Shown here: piece after piece, positions 1 to 7,549 of the stretch
Layout: the number at the start of each line of letters is the position of its first letter
How positions within the stretch are numbered: position 1 is the first letter of the stretch
NCBI GenBank assembly: GCA_900771035.1
Contig: CAAGML010000111.1
Span: 1-10,580, forward strand
Source of the DNA: Bacteroidales bacterium
GTDB taxonomy: Bacteria; Bacteroidota; Bacteroidia; Bacteroidales; Paludibacteraceae
DNA: 10,580 nucleotides
Direction: 5' to 3'
Made by a program: the position numbers and the translations under genes
The notes under the pieces: model-generated
What the model saw: the letters and a program-made list of their open reading frames with translations, nothing else
Databases searched by the model: none
Told to the model about the DNA's origin: nothing

Positions 1-1565
1 TCTATCAGGAGCAGGTCATGTTGCTGTCAAGACAGCTGGCAAGTTTCACACGAGGAGAGAGCGACACGTTGCGAAAAGCAATGGGTAAAAAACAGAAAGA
101 CAAACTGGATCATCTGAAACCAAAATTCATAAAGCAAGGTGAAGAAAATGGTCATGACCCAAAAGTATTGGAAAAAATCTGGGCAGACTGGGAGAAATTT
201 GCATCATACGCTTTCAACAAATCACACGCAACATGCTACTCGTGGGTGGCATACCAGACGGCATACCTCAAAGCCCACTATCCTGCCGAATTCATGGCAG
301 GCAACCTCACGCGAAGCCTCGGCAATGCGACGGATATCGAGAAACTCATGGCAGAGTGCATGCAAATGCGCATCAGTGTCCTCGGACCAGACGTGAACGA
401 GTCAGAGGCGACATTCTCCGTAAACAAAAAGGGAGAAATCCGCTTTGGTCTGGCCGCCATCAAGGGCGCAGGTTCGGCTTCTGTCGAGTATATAATAAAT
501 GAGCGCAAGGAGAGTGGCCCATACACATCTGTCTATGATTTCTTCGAGCGAATACCATCAAGCAAATGCAACAGCAAGACCCTTGAGGTGCTGATATGGA
601 GCGGCGCAATGGACTGTTTCCGCAACGAAATACGCCGTGAGCAGTTTTTTGGCAACAACAGCAAGGGCAATATTGTGCTGGACGAACTCAAATGGTACGG
701 CGAGAAAATCCAGGCGGACAAAATGGAAAGCCAACTGTCGCTGTTTGACGGACTTGACGATGCGCCAGAGATGGTCAAACCATCATTGGACAGCAAACCA
801 ATCATAACAGACTTAGAGATACTGAACAAGGAGAAAGACCTGTTGGGAATCTATATTTCAGCCCACCCACTCGACCAATACCGCACAGAGATACTCTACG
901 GATGCTCAAACGAGTCGAAAGACATCGCCAACCTAACGGCTATGGGCAAAGGTGTTTACACCGTAGGAGGAATAGTGCTCGGCGGTGAGCAGAAGATGAC
1001 CAAGAACAATAAACCTTACGGCATTCTGAAAATCGAAGACTACTCTGGCACTGCCGAGCTAAGGCTGTTCGGTCAGCGTTACCTGGATTTCGCGAAATTC
1101 TTCGTCAAGGATCTTTTCGTGTATATCCAACTATCGGTGCAGATGAAGAATGCCGACTATAAATGGGCTAAAACAACAGACGAGATGGAGGTTGTGGTGA
1201 CAGGAATCAAGACACTGGAGGAGGCTCGTGAGACCATGCACCTCATTGAGGATGTCACTGTCACAATAGACATAAATAAGAATGAGGATAGCCTCCGCGA
1301 GATAGGCTCGCTGATTCAAGACAACAAGGGCGAGACTGAGTTCCGCATTGAAATCATTGACTCAGAGTTCAATGCACGTCTGATGACACGCTCACGTCTC
1401 TATAAGGTGAACGCACAATCCAACGATTTCATAAAGACACTCGAGAAAATGCAGATGGACGGACAGATTGAGCAACTATCCATCAACGGTAAGGCATTCA
1501 AAACCAGCACAGAAGTCGTTGAGGAAGAGTTTACTGATAACGATTTGCCTCCTGTTGATGATTAA
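1..1565 (+). CDS. dnaE: DNA polymerase III alpha subunit, C-terminal part (partial at 5' end)
   Basis: This is the catalytic subunit of the replicative DNA polymerase, acting in the cytoplasm at the replication fork. Only about 520 C-terminal residues are present. The reading frame is open from base 3 (residues YQEQVMLLS) without its true start, so the ATG at 18 is internal. Family polymerases are roughly 1,200 residues long. Visible parts in order are the conserved block FNKSHATCYSWVAYQTAYLK (about 204-263); the helix-hairpin-helix region, with GLAAIKGAGSASV and the following YDFFERIP segment (about 447-620); and an OB-fold nucleic-acid-binding domain beginning VYTVGGIV and continuing through KIEDYSGTAELRLFG (about 954-1150). 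A variable, acidic C-terminal tail ends in TDNDLPPVDD; in this family the tail contacts the tau clamp-loader subunit. The PHP domain and catalytic aspartates lie upstream of the window. No frameshift is seen. The stop is TAA, followed by a 93-base gap to trxA. Identification is secure from the motifs. Confidence 0.96.
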   Translation, partial: YQEQVMLLSRQLASFTRGESDTLRKAMGKKQKDKLDHLKPKFIKQGEENGHDPKVLEKIWADWEKFASYAFNKSHATCYSWVAYQTAYLKAHYPAEFMAGNLTRSLGNATDIEKLMAECMQMRISVLGPDVNESEATFSVNKKGEIRFGLAAIKGAGSASVEYIINERKESGPYTSVYDFFERIPSSKCNSKTLEVLIWSGAMDCFRNEIRREQFFGNNSKGNIVLDELKWYGEKIQADKMESQLSLFDGLDDAPEMVKPSLDSKPIITDLEILNKEKDLLGIYISAHPLDQYRTEILYGCSNESKDIANLTAMGKGVYTVGGIVLGGEQKMTKNNKPYGILKIEDYSGTAELRLFGQRYLDFAKFFVKDLFVYIQLSVQMKNADYKWAKTTDEMEVVVTGIKTLEEARETMHLIEDVTVTIDINKNEDSLREIGSLIQDNKGETEFRIEIIDSEFNARLMTRSRLYKVNAQSNDFIKTLEKMQMDGQIEQLSINGKAFKTSTEVVEEEFTDNDLPPVDD

Positions 1566-1584
1566 GTACAAAATTATTTGCTCC

Positions 1585-1607
1585 AAAATGACCGTAATGT
1601 CATTTTT
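1585..1607 (+). terminator. A/T-rich perfect inverted repeat behind dnaE; weak terminator or operator
   Basis: AAAATGAC (1585-1592) and GTCATTTT (1599-1606) are exact reverse complements around a six-base loop. The 3' arm runs into a T-rich stretch (1603-1613). The placement, 20 bases after the dnaE stop, fits an intrinsic terminator, but the stem has only two G/C pairs and would be weak. It also lies just upstream of the putative trxA -7 box, where the -33 element should be, so it could instead be a binding site for a dimeric regulator. The sequence alone does not decide between these. Confidence 0.4.
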
Positions 1608-1613
1608 ATTTAT

Positions 1614-1621
1614 TAAATTTG
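1614..1621 (+). promoter_or_regulatory. Putative Bacteroidetes -7 promoter box for trxA-lepA
   Basis: TAAATTTG, followed by CA, matches the TAnnTTTG consensus of the primary sigma factor in this phylum. It lies 37 bases before the trxA ATG. No TTTG -33 element is found at the expected 19-21 base spacing; the nearest TTTG (1577-1580) is 33 bases away. The promoter may therefore be weak or activator-dependent. The inverted repeat at 1585-1606 occupies the -33 zone. Confidence 0.5.
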
Positions 1622-1658
1622 CAGCCTGATTTCACATATAAATAAACCATACACTAAT

Positions 1659-1973
1659 ATGACACACGTAACAGATTCTACTATCAAAGAACTCTTGAAT
1701 AACAACGAGTTCACAGTACTTGATTTCGCAGCACAGTGGTGCGGCCCATGCAAGTCGCTCGCTCCAGTTCTCGAAAAACTCGAGGCAGAAATGACCGGGA
1801 AAGTGGCTTTCGGCAAAGTTGACATCGAAGAGTGCGTTGACGCAACAGACGAATACGGCGTTCGCTCAGTGCCTACACTCATGTTCTTCAAGAACGGTGA
1901 GATGAAGAAGAAAATCGTTGGTGCCGTTCCTGAGGCTAAACTGCGTGCCGCTATTGATGAACTGATGGCGTGA
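1659..1973 (+). CDS. trxA: Thioredoxin
   Basis: This is a small cytoplasmic dithiol-disulfide oxidoreductase that reduces protein disulfides, normally recharged by thioredoxin reductase. The 104-residue length is standard for a single-domain thioredoxin. The active site WCGPC is at residues 27-31, preceded by the buried Asp22 (DFAAQ) that assists catalysis in the family. The cis-proline loop is S70-V71-P72-T73, and the C-terminal FFKNGE strand-turn is present. There is no signal peptide, so it is cytoplasmic. An extra cysteine, Cys59, lies outside the active site. The ATG at 1659 gives the usual N-terminus; no clear Shine-Dalgarno precedes it, as is common in this phylum. Its TGA stop shares one base with the lepA ATG, implying co-transcription and translational coupling. 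A -7 promoter box lies 37 bases upstream. Confidence 0.96.
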   Translation: MTHVTDSTIKELLNNNEFTVLDFAAQWCGPCKSLAPVLEKLEAEMTGKVAFGKVDIEECVDATDEYGVRSVPTLMFFKNGEMKKKIVGAVPEAKLRAAIDELMA

Positions 1974-3760
1974 TGAAGAACATCCGCAATTTCTGCATCA
2001 TAGCACACATCGACCACGGCAAAAGTACTCTCGCTGACCGACTTCTGGAGCGTACCCAAACCATCGAGGCACGTGACCTTCAGGCTCAGGTGCTTGACGA
2101 CATGGATCTGGAGCGTGAGCGTGGCATAACCATCAAGAGCCACGCCATCCAAATGAGGTACCAACACAACGGTGAAGAGTATATCCTCAACCTGATTGAC
2201 ACCCCTGGTCACGTTGATTTCTCATACGAGGTATCACGTTCCATCGCCGCATGTGAGGGAGCGTTGCTCATCGTTGACGCCACCCAAGGCATTCAGGCTC
2301 AGACCATATCCAACCTCTATATGGCAATCGAGCATGACCTTGCCATCATCCCTGTGATGAACAAGATGGACATGGACAGCGCAATGCCTGACGAAGTAGA
2401 GGATCAGATAGTTGACCTTCTGGGCTGTGACCGTAGCGAGGTTATACGGGCAAGCGGCAAGACCGGTATGGGCGTTGACGAGATACTTGACGCCATCGTC
2501 GATAAAGTCCCCGCACCAAAAGGCGACCCCGAAGCACCATTGCAATGCCTCATCTTCGACTCAGTGTTTAACTCGTTCCGTGGCATCATAGCCTATTTCA
2601 AGATTATCAACGGGACAATCAAGCCAGGCGAATTGGTGAAGTTCGTAAACACTGGCAAGGAGTACGAGGCTAACGAGATTGGTGTGCTGAAGATGGATAT
2701 GATGCCCCAGAAGCAGCTTTCGGCGGGCAACGTGGGATATATAATCTCCGGCATTAAGACCTCGAAGGAGGTCAAGGTCGGTGATACCATCACCCATGTG
2801 GCACGTCCTTGCGATAAGGCCATCTCAGGTTTCGAGGAGGTCAAGCCTATGGTCTTCGCAGGTGTCTATCCTATTGAGACTGAGGATTTCGAGAACCTCC
2901 GCACATCGCTTGAGAAATTGCAATTGAACGACGCATCGCTCACCTTCGAGCCTGAGTCGTCTGCCGCTCTCGGCTTTGGTTTCCGCTGTGGTTTTCTCGG
3001 TATGCTGCATATGGAGATTGTGCAGGAACGCCTTGACCGTGAGTTTGATATGAACGTCATAACGACAGTCCCTAACGTATCTTACAAGGTGTTCACCACA
3101 AAGGGCGACGAGCTTGAGGTTCACAACCCTTCAGGACTGCCGGACATCTCTGAGATTGAGCATATCGAAGAGCCATACATTCGCGCCTCGATTATCACGC
3201 AAAGCACATTCATTGGCCCAATAATGACACTTTGCCTCGACAAACGCGGCGAACTGGTCAAGCAGGAGTATGTGTCGGGCAACCGCATGGAACTTATTTT
3301 CGACATGCCTCTTGGCGAGATTGTCTTTGACTTCTACGACAAACTGAAGAGTATATCAAAGGGTTATGCGTCGTTCGACTACCACATGAATGGCTACCGT
3401 CCTTCAAAACTGGTCAAACTTGACATACTTCTGAACGGCGAAGGCGTGGACGCCCTTTCGTCGCTGATACATTTCGACAATGCTTACGCCCTCGGTCGTC
3501 GTATGTGCGAGAAACTGAGCGAACTCATCCCTCGCCAACAGTTTGACATAGCCATACAGGCAGCAATAGGCGCAAAAATCATTGCCCGCGAGACAGTTAA
3601 GCAGGTGCGTAAGGATGTCACGGCAAAATGTTACGGCGGTGATATCACCCGTAAGCGTAAATTGCTTGAGAAACAGAAACGAGGCAAAAAGCGCATGAAG
3701 CAGATTGGCAACGTCGAAGTGCCACAGAAGGCATTCCTCGCCGTCCTCAAACTCGATTAA
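1973..3760 (+). CDS. lepA: Elongation factor 4 (LepA), ribosome-associated translational GTPase
   Basis: LepA/EF4 is a GTPase of the EF-G family that acts on the ribosome. Back-translocation and help with 30S biogenesis have both been reported for the family. The 595 residues match its usual size. GTPase motifs are G1 AHIDHGKS (11-18), G2 within RGIT (50-53), G3 DTPGH (76-80, with the catalytic His80), G4 NKMD (130-133) and G5 near ASGKTG (160-165). Domain II and EF-G-like domains III and V follow. The LepA-specific C-terminal domain is clear, including [17 protein letters not shown] and the terminal [17 protein letters not shown] chose ATG 1973, giving [18 protein letters not shown] as is typical for the family, over the in-frame GTG at 1970 that would add one residue. 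The start overlaps the trxA stop by one base (TGATG). The antiporter gene follows after 24 bases with no terminator. Confidence 0.97.
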   Translation: MKNIRNFCIIAHIDHGKSTLADRLLERTQTIEARDLQAQVLDDMDLERERGITIKSHAIQMRYQHNGEEYILNLIDTPGHVDFSYEVSRSIAACEGALLIVDATQGIQAQTISNLYMAIEHDLAIIPVMNKMDMDSAMPDEVEDQIVDLLGCDRSEVIRASGKTGMGVDEILDAIVDKVPAPKGDPEAPLQCLIFDSVFNSFRGIIAYFKIINGTIKPGELVKFVNTGKEYEANEIGVLKMDMMPQKQLSAGNVGYIISGIKTSKEVKVGDTITHVARPCDKAISGFEEVKPMVFAGVYPIETEDFENLRTSLEKLQLNDASLTFEPESSAALGFGFRCGFLGMLHMEIVQERLDREFDMNVITTVPNVSYKVFTTKGDELEVHNPSGLPDISEIEHIEEPYIRASIITQSTFIGPIMTLCLDKRGELVKQEYVSGNRMELIFDMPLGEIVFDFYDKLKSISKGYASFDYHMNGYRPSKLVKLDILLNGEGVDALSSLIHFDNAYALGRRMCEKLSELIPRQQFDIAIQAAIGAKIIARETVKQVRKDVTAKCYGGDITRKRKLLEKQKRGKKRMKQIGNVEVPQKAFLAVLKLD

Positions 3761-3784
3761 TAATAAACTTAACAATAAAAAATT

Positions 3785-5128
3785 ATGACTGAATTTATGG
3801 TTGAATGGTGGGCAATGCTGCCATTCATCGTGATGTTGTTGATGATTGCCATCGCACCCCTCGTCGTAGGCGAATGGTGGGAAAAAAACACCAACAAACT
3901 CATCGTATCATTGATTTTGGGCATACCTGTGGCAATCTATATGATTGTGGCTGGCGGTCACGAAGGCTCACATGCCATCATGCACCAGATGCTCTACGAT
4001 TATGTGCCTTTCATCATCCTGCTGCTCTCCCTGTTCGTTGTGACAGGCGGTATCAACCTCAGCGGTGATATTATGGCAACACCTAAAGTAAATACCCTCT
4101 TCCTCGCCATCGGCTTCATTCTGGCGTCTGTCATGGGTACTACAGGTGCAGCCATGCTCCTCATCCGTCCTGTGCTCACCACCAATCAGCAGCGCAAGCA
4201 CAAACTCCATACTGTGCTCTTCTTCATCGCCCTCGTGGCTAACTGCGGTGGTCTGATGACACCACTCGGCGACCCTCCGTTGTTCATGCTCTTCCTCCGC
4301 GGCGTATCCTTCACTTGGTTCATGTCAATGTGGATGCAATGGCTCTTCGCCGGCGCAATCCTGCTGATTCTCTACTACATTATTGATTGCCATGAATATA
4401 AGAAAGAGGACACTGAGGCACTCGTCCGTGATGCCCAGGAAATCACCCCTCTTTCAGTCAAAGGCAACATCAACTTCCTCTGGCTCATCTGCATCGTCTT
4501 CTCTGTAGCTTTCGTTTACGAGGACAACAAGATGCTCGAAGGTATCTACTTCCCATTCATGCGCGAAATCATCCTTGTCGCAGTGACCCTTCTCTCGCTT
4601 GCCACCACCAAGAAGGATGTACGCTATGAAGCCAACAAGTTCTCGTGGGCACCTATCGTTGAGGTCGCGTTCCTCTTTGTCGGCATCTTCGCCACAATGA
4701 CTCCTGCGTTGATTTACCTCAAGGGTCACGCAGCTGAACTCGGACTCTCTTCGCCTTCACAGTTCTATTATGTGACAGGTCTCCTCAGCTCGTTCCTCGA
4801 CAACACCCCTACAGCCGTGGCATTCTACGAGGTTGGCTGTGGCTTAGGTCCTGATTTCCCTGAGGCTATGGGCGCAAACATGCTCAACATGGTTAACGGG
4901 GCATTCCCTGAACTTCTCCTCCAGGCAATCTCAATTGGTGCTGTATTCTTTGGTGCAATGACCTATATTGGCAATGGTCCTAACTTTATGGTTAAGTCCA
5001 TCGCTGAGGAGAGCGGAATCAAGATGCCTTCATTCTTCGGCTATATGATTAAGTTCTCACTTATCGTCCTTCTCCCTGTCTATATCCTTATCCAGGTGCT
5101 CTTCATCTGGTTGCCAACCATAATGTAA
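3785..5128 (+). CDS. Sodium:proton antiporter, ArsB/NhaD-type ion transporter superfamily
   Basis: This is a 447-residue polytopic inner-membrane protein with about 11-12 hydrophobic segments, predicted to exchange Na+ for H+ in pH and sodium homeostasis. Motifs characteristic of this superfamily are visible: MGTTGA (117-122), followed by LLIRP; NCGGLMTPLGDPPLF (from residue 153), the half-membrane hairpin region; and FLDNTPT (337-343), whose Asp339-Asn340 pair matches the conserved D-N motif implicated in ion binding in related transporters. A second Gly/Asn-rich stretch, TYIGNGPNFMVK, lies near the C-terminus. The family also holds arsenite and organic-anion transporters, so the ion specificity is inferred from resemblance to Bacteroidota proteins annotated as sodium:proton antiporters. 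It follows lepA by 24 bases and precedes the DUF805 gene by 19 bases, with no intervening terminator or promoter that I can see, so it is probably in the same operon. Confidence 0.85.
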   Translation: MTEFMVEWWAMLPFIVMLLMIAIAPLVVGEWWEKNTNKLIVSLILGIPVAIYMIVAGGHEGSHAIMHQMLYDYVPFIILLLSLFVVTGGINLSGDIMATPKVNTLFLAIGFILASVMGTTGAAMLLIRPVLTTNQQRKHKLHTVLFFIALVANCGGLMTPLGDPPLFMLFLRGVSFTWFMSMWMQWLFAGAILLILYYIIDCHEYKKEDTEALVRDAQEITPLSVKGNINFLWLICIVFSVAFVYEDNKMLEGIYFPFMREIILVAVTLLSLATTKKDVRYEANKFSWAPIVEVAFLFVGIFATMTPALIYLKGHAAELGLSSPSQFYYVTGLLSSFLDNTPTAVAFYEVGCGLGPDFPEAMGANMLNMVNGAFPELLLQAISIGAVFFGAMTYIGNGPNFMVKSIAEESGIKMPSFFGYMIKFSLIVLLPVYILIQVLFIWLPTIM

Positions 5129-5147
5129 CCATTTAATTCATAATGTT

Positions 5148-5597
5148 ATGAAATATACAATACATTGTCTGAAAAACTACGCTACTTTCCGTGGACGTGC
5201 CAGCCGTAAGGAGATGTGGTGCTTCGCACTGTTCTCAATCATCATCTTCGACATTCTGGCTTTCATTGACACCATGTTCCTCTCCCCTATAGATTTGGGA
5301 CAAGTAGGTATTTTTATCGAGTCAATCATTTCCGGTTTATCAGTGCCTTACCTCGCACACTACTACGAGCTGCACCCTGAAGAGACTGGTCTCAGCATTC
5401 TCCCAACCATCTGGGGTCTGGCTATGCTCATACCAACGATTGCTGTTGAGGTTCGCCGTCTGCACGACATCAACCTCGGTTGGGTTCACTTCCTTCCTAC
5501 CATTGTTCCTATCATAGGTTGGATTTGGTGGATAGTCTTCGGCTGTATCCGTGGCTCTGAAGGTGTCAACAAGTACGGTGACAAGCCAGAAATCTAA
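5148..5597 (+). CDS. DUF805 family small membrane protein
   Basis: This is a 149-residue integral membrane protein of a family with no established biochemical function. Family hallmarks are the N-terminal YATFRGRASRKEMW (11-24) leading into the first membrane segment, the cytoplasmic VRRLHD (102-107) followed by NLGW, and the ending GCIRGSEGVNKYGD. About three to four hydrophobic segments are present. The stretch between the first membrane segment and RRLHD is somewhat long, with a polar insertion around HYYELHPEETG. The protein ends with a short charged tail. The gene begins 19 bases after the antiporter stop and is followed by a strong intrinsic terminator, so it is most likely the last gene of the trxA-lepA-antiporter unit. 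No function is inferred beyond membrane location. Confidence 0.88.
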   Translation: MKYTIHCLKNYATFRGRASRKEMWCFALFSIIIFDILAFIDTMFLSPIDLGQVGIFIESIISGLSVPYLAHYYELHPEETGLSILPTIWGLAMLIPTIAVEVRRLHDINLGWVHFLPTIVPIIGWIWWIVFGCIRGSEGVNKYGDKPEI

Positions 5598-5622
5598 ACG
5601 TAAAACTTACTTCTATCAATAT

Positions 5623-5660
5623 CTAACCTTAGCGGGAGTGCCGCTAAGGTTAGTTTTTTT
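5623..5660 (+). terminator. Strong intrinsic terminator after the DUF805 gene
   Basis: CTAACCTTAGCGG (5623-5635) and CCGCTAAGGTTAG (5641-5653) form a perfect 13-bp stem closed by the five-base loop GAGTG, immediately followed by seven Ts (5654-5660). No A-run precedes the 5' arm, so termination should be directional on the + strand. It starts 25 bases after the DUF805 stop. Unusually, the T-tract ends only three bases before the next gene's ATG at 5664, so it could also act as an attenuator or block ribosome access for that gene. Confidence 0.93.
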
Positions 5661-5663
5661 GAA

Positions 5664-6566
5664 ATGCAAAACACAAAACAAAAAATCAAACCCTACGTCC
5701 TTCCTGCCGCCATTGTCCTCGGCATTCTGCTCCACGACTTCTGCGGCCGTGCAAGTTTCGTAACCCCCTACATCATTTTTTCCATACTCGTATTCTCATT
5801 CACCTCTGTCGATATTTTCTCGCTGAAACCCAGTTGGATGGAACTCATTCTCGCACTTTTCCAGATTGTCGTCAGCCTTGGCGGCTACTTTCTTGTAATG
5901 GCAACAACCCGTAATACCATAATTGCCGAAGGAGTGCTGATTTGTGTCCTTTGCCCTGTAGCGTCATCAGTCGCCGTAGTCTCGTGTATGCTTGGAGCCA
6001 ACCGTGTGCGCGTAACAACATACACTATGATAGGCAACCTGATGGTGGCATGCGTTGCCCCTGTAGTCTTCTCTTTTATAGGCGTGCAGCAAACGATGCC
6101 TTTCCTCGACTCTTTCCTGCTTATTCTCAAGCGTGTGGCTTCTGTCCTCGCCATACCGTTCTTCATTGCCCTTGCATTGCAATTATGGGCACCTCGTGTA
6201 GGCAAAGCCATAGCACGCTACAACGGACTATCGTTCTATCTTTGGGCAACCGCGCTGTTGCTAACACTTGGTCAGACAATAGACTTTATCTTTATACACG
6301 GAGAAGGGAACACAGCCAATATCCTTTGGCTCGGTTTTCTCGCACTATTCTTCTGCGCACTGCAATTTGGTCTTGGCAAACTGATAGGACATCACTTCGG
6401 AGACACCATAGCTGGCGGACAGCTGCTCGGACAGAAAAACACCGCTATGGGCATCTGGATGGGCAATATGTACCTAAACCCCCTTTCATCCTGCATTCTT
6501 GCCTTCTACAGCATTTTCGCAAACCTCTTCAACAGTTGGCAACTATGGTACTACAATAAAAAATAG
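5664..6566 (+). CDS. BASS-family (bile acid:sodium symporter-like) permease
   Basis: This is a 300-residue integral membrane protein with about nine to ten hydrophobic segments, matching the ten-helix bile acid:sodium symporter/SBF fold. Supporting motifs are CPVASSVAV (97-105), the broken-helix region after the first core segments, and GQKNTAMGIWMG (256-267), followed by NMYLNPLSS, the second crossover region. In characterised BASS proteins a glutamate precedes the Q-N of that second motif and helps bind sodium. Here the local sequence is QLLGQKNT with no glutamate, so sodium coupling and substrate are uncertain. The start ATG 5664 gives a short basic N-terminus (KQKIKPY) before the first helix and is plausible, yet it lies three bases after the terminator T-tract. 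I see no convincing promoter of its own and no Shine-Dalgarno. The gene ends in TAG, 12 bases before the next promoter. The family call is good; the transported molecule is unknown. Confidence 0.85.
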   Translation: MQNTKQKIKPYVLPAAIVLGILLHDFCGRASFVTPYIIFSILVFSFTSVDIFSLKPSWMELILALFQIVVSLGGYFLVMATTRNTIIAEGVLICVLCPVASSVAVVSCMLGANRVRVTTYTMIGNLMVACVAPVVFSFIGVQQTMPFLDSFLLILKRVASVLAIPFFIALALQLWAPRVGKAIARYNGLSFYLWATALLLTLGQTIDFIFIHGEGNTANILWLGFLALFFCALQFGLGKLIGHHFGDTIAGGQLLGQKNTAMGIWMGNMYLNPLSSCILAFYSIFANLFNSWQLWYYNKK

Positions 6567-6577
6567 AGGTAAAAAAC

Positions 6578-6608
6578 TTTGTGTTCTCGGTAATTTTTCG
6601 TACCTTTG
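6578..6608 (+). promoter_or_regulatory. Bacteroidetes-type promoter for the TraB/GumN-AddB unit
   Basis: TTTG (6578-6581) as the -33 element and TACCTTTG (6601-6608, followed by CA) as the -7 element are separated by 19 bases, which is the consensus arrangement for this phylum's primary sigma factor. Transcription would start a few bases after 6608, leaving a leader of about 30 bases before the ATG at 6647. The leader is A-rich and has no clear Shine-Dalgarno. Confidence 0.85.
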
Positions 6609-6646
6609 CACCGTCTAAAAGATAAACTCACAAAAAACAAACACTT

Positions 6647-7549
6647 ATGAAAAAAATCATTCTCCTTGCCCTCGTATTTATGAGCGCAACTTTGGCAAAC
6701 GGCCAAATCCTCTACAAAATCTCAGGTAACGGTCAGAAAAAAGCATCCTACATCATCGGCACGCACCATCTTGTTGACGAGACTTTCGCAAGCCAGATTT
6801 CAGGCATCGACAAAGCCATAAAGAAAACAAAACAGGTTTACGGCGAAGTCGTAATGTCGCACCTTATGAGTCCTGACACTCTTCAGATGATGCAGGAGGC
6901 TATGATGCTCCCTGAGGGAACCACCATCAAAGACTTCCTTGACCCTGAGCACTACGACAAACTCAACGAACTGCTTGTTGATTTGATTGGCATTAATCTC
7001 GAAAACCCTTTGCTCCTTCCCTTGAGTAGAATGAAACCTTCAGCCATCGAAAACCAGATTGAAGTACTCATCTACCTCAAGGAGTATCCAGGGAAACTCG
7101 ACCCTAACAAAGGCATTGATACGTACTTCCAAAATCATGCCATTCAGGAGAAAAAGACAGTAGGAGGTCTGGAATCATGCAAATTCCAAATCGAGATGCT
7201 TTTCAGCACAACCATCGAGCAACAAGTTGAGTCCTTCAACTGCCTTCTCGACAACCTGGAAGCCAACAAGAAACAACTCATCGTACTGACAGATGCCTAC
7301 CGCACACAGGACGCACAGGCAATCGTAGATGCAATGAACATGAAGTTTGGCAACGAGTGCGACAACCTCAGCCAGAAAGAATTGGACAAAATACTCACAA
7401 TGCGAAACAACAACTGGCTTGCCATTATGCCTGACATCATGAAACAAGCCCCAACCCTTTTTGTCGTAGGTTCGGCGCACCTTCTTGGTGAGACCGGTGT
7501 CATCACGCTCCTCCGCAAAGCTGGCTACACAGTCGAGCCTGTAAAATAA
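6647..7549 (+). CDS. TraB/GumN family protein, exported, putative metalloprotease-like
   Basis: This 300-residue protein has an N-terminal Sec-type signal peptide (MKKIILLALVFMSATLA), probably cleaved around residues 17-20, with no lipobox cysteine, so it is predicted to be periplasmic or secreted. Family motifs are the GTHH (38-41) after a beta strand near the N-terminus, a central GGLES (173-177) with Glu176, and the C-terminal GSAHLLG (275-281) followed by LLRKAGYTVEPVK. The two G-x-x-H motifs and the glutamate correspond to the proposed metal-binding and catalytic residues of the related animal Tiki proteases; the function of bacterial members is mostly unknown. Full length compared with the family. 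It has its own strong promoter 39 bases upstream, and its TAA stop overlaps the start of the AddB-like gene by one base. Protease activity is inference from the family. Confidence 0.9.
   Translation: MKKIILLALVFMSATLANGQILYKISGNGQKKASYIIGTHHLVDETFASQISGIDKAIKKTKQVYGEVVMSHLMSPDTLQMMQEAMMLPEGTTIKDFLDPEHYDKLNELLVDLIGINLENPLLLPLSRMKPSAIENQIEVLIYLKEYPGKLDPNKGIDTYFQNHAIQEKKTVGGLESCKFQIEMLFSTTIEQQVESFNCLLDNLEANKKQLIVLTDAYRTQDAQAIVDAMNMKFGNECDNLSQKELDKILTMRNNNWLAIMPDIMKQAPTLFVVGSAHLLGETGVITLLRKAGYTVEPVK

Noticed and set aside
1577..1621. TTTG at 1577-1580 as the -33 element of the trxA promoter
   Set aside because: The 33-base spacing to the -7 box is far beyond the usual 19-21 bases.
1613..2212. 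A 199-codon open frame on the - strand opposite trxA and lepA
   Set aside because: It lies antisense to two genes with unmistakable protein motifs, has no recognisable domain, and is explained by codon composition of the + strand genes.
5551..5763. A 70-codon + frame spanning the terminator between the DUF805 and permease genes
   Set aside because: It overlaps the ends of two real genes and reads through the terminator hairpin; its translation looks like an arbitrary frame.
5942..6559. A 205-codon open frame on + in another phase inside the permease gene
   Set aside because: It is rich in Arg, Cys, Ser and His with no membrane pattern or known motif, while the overlapping frame encodes a clear BASS-type membrane protein.
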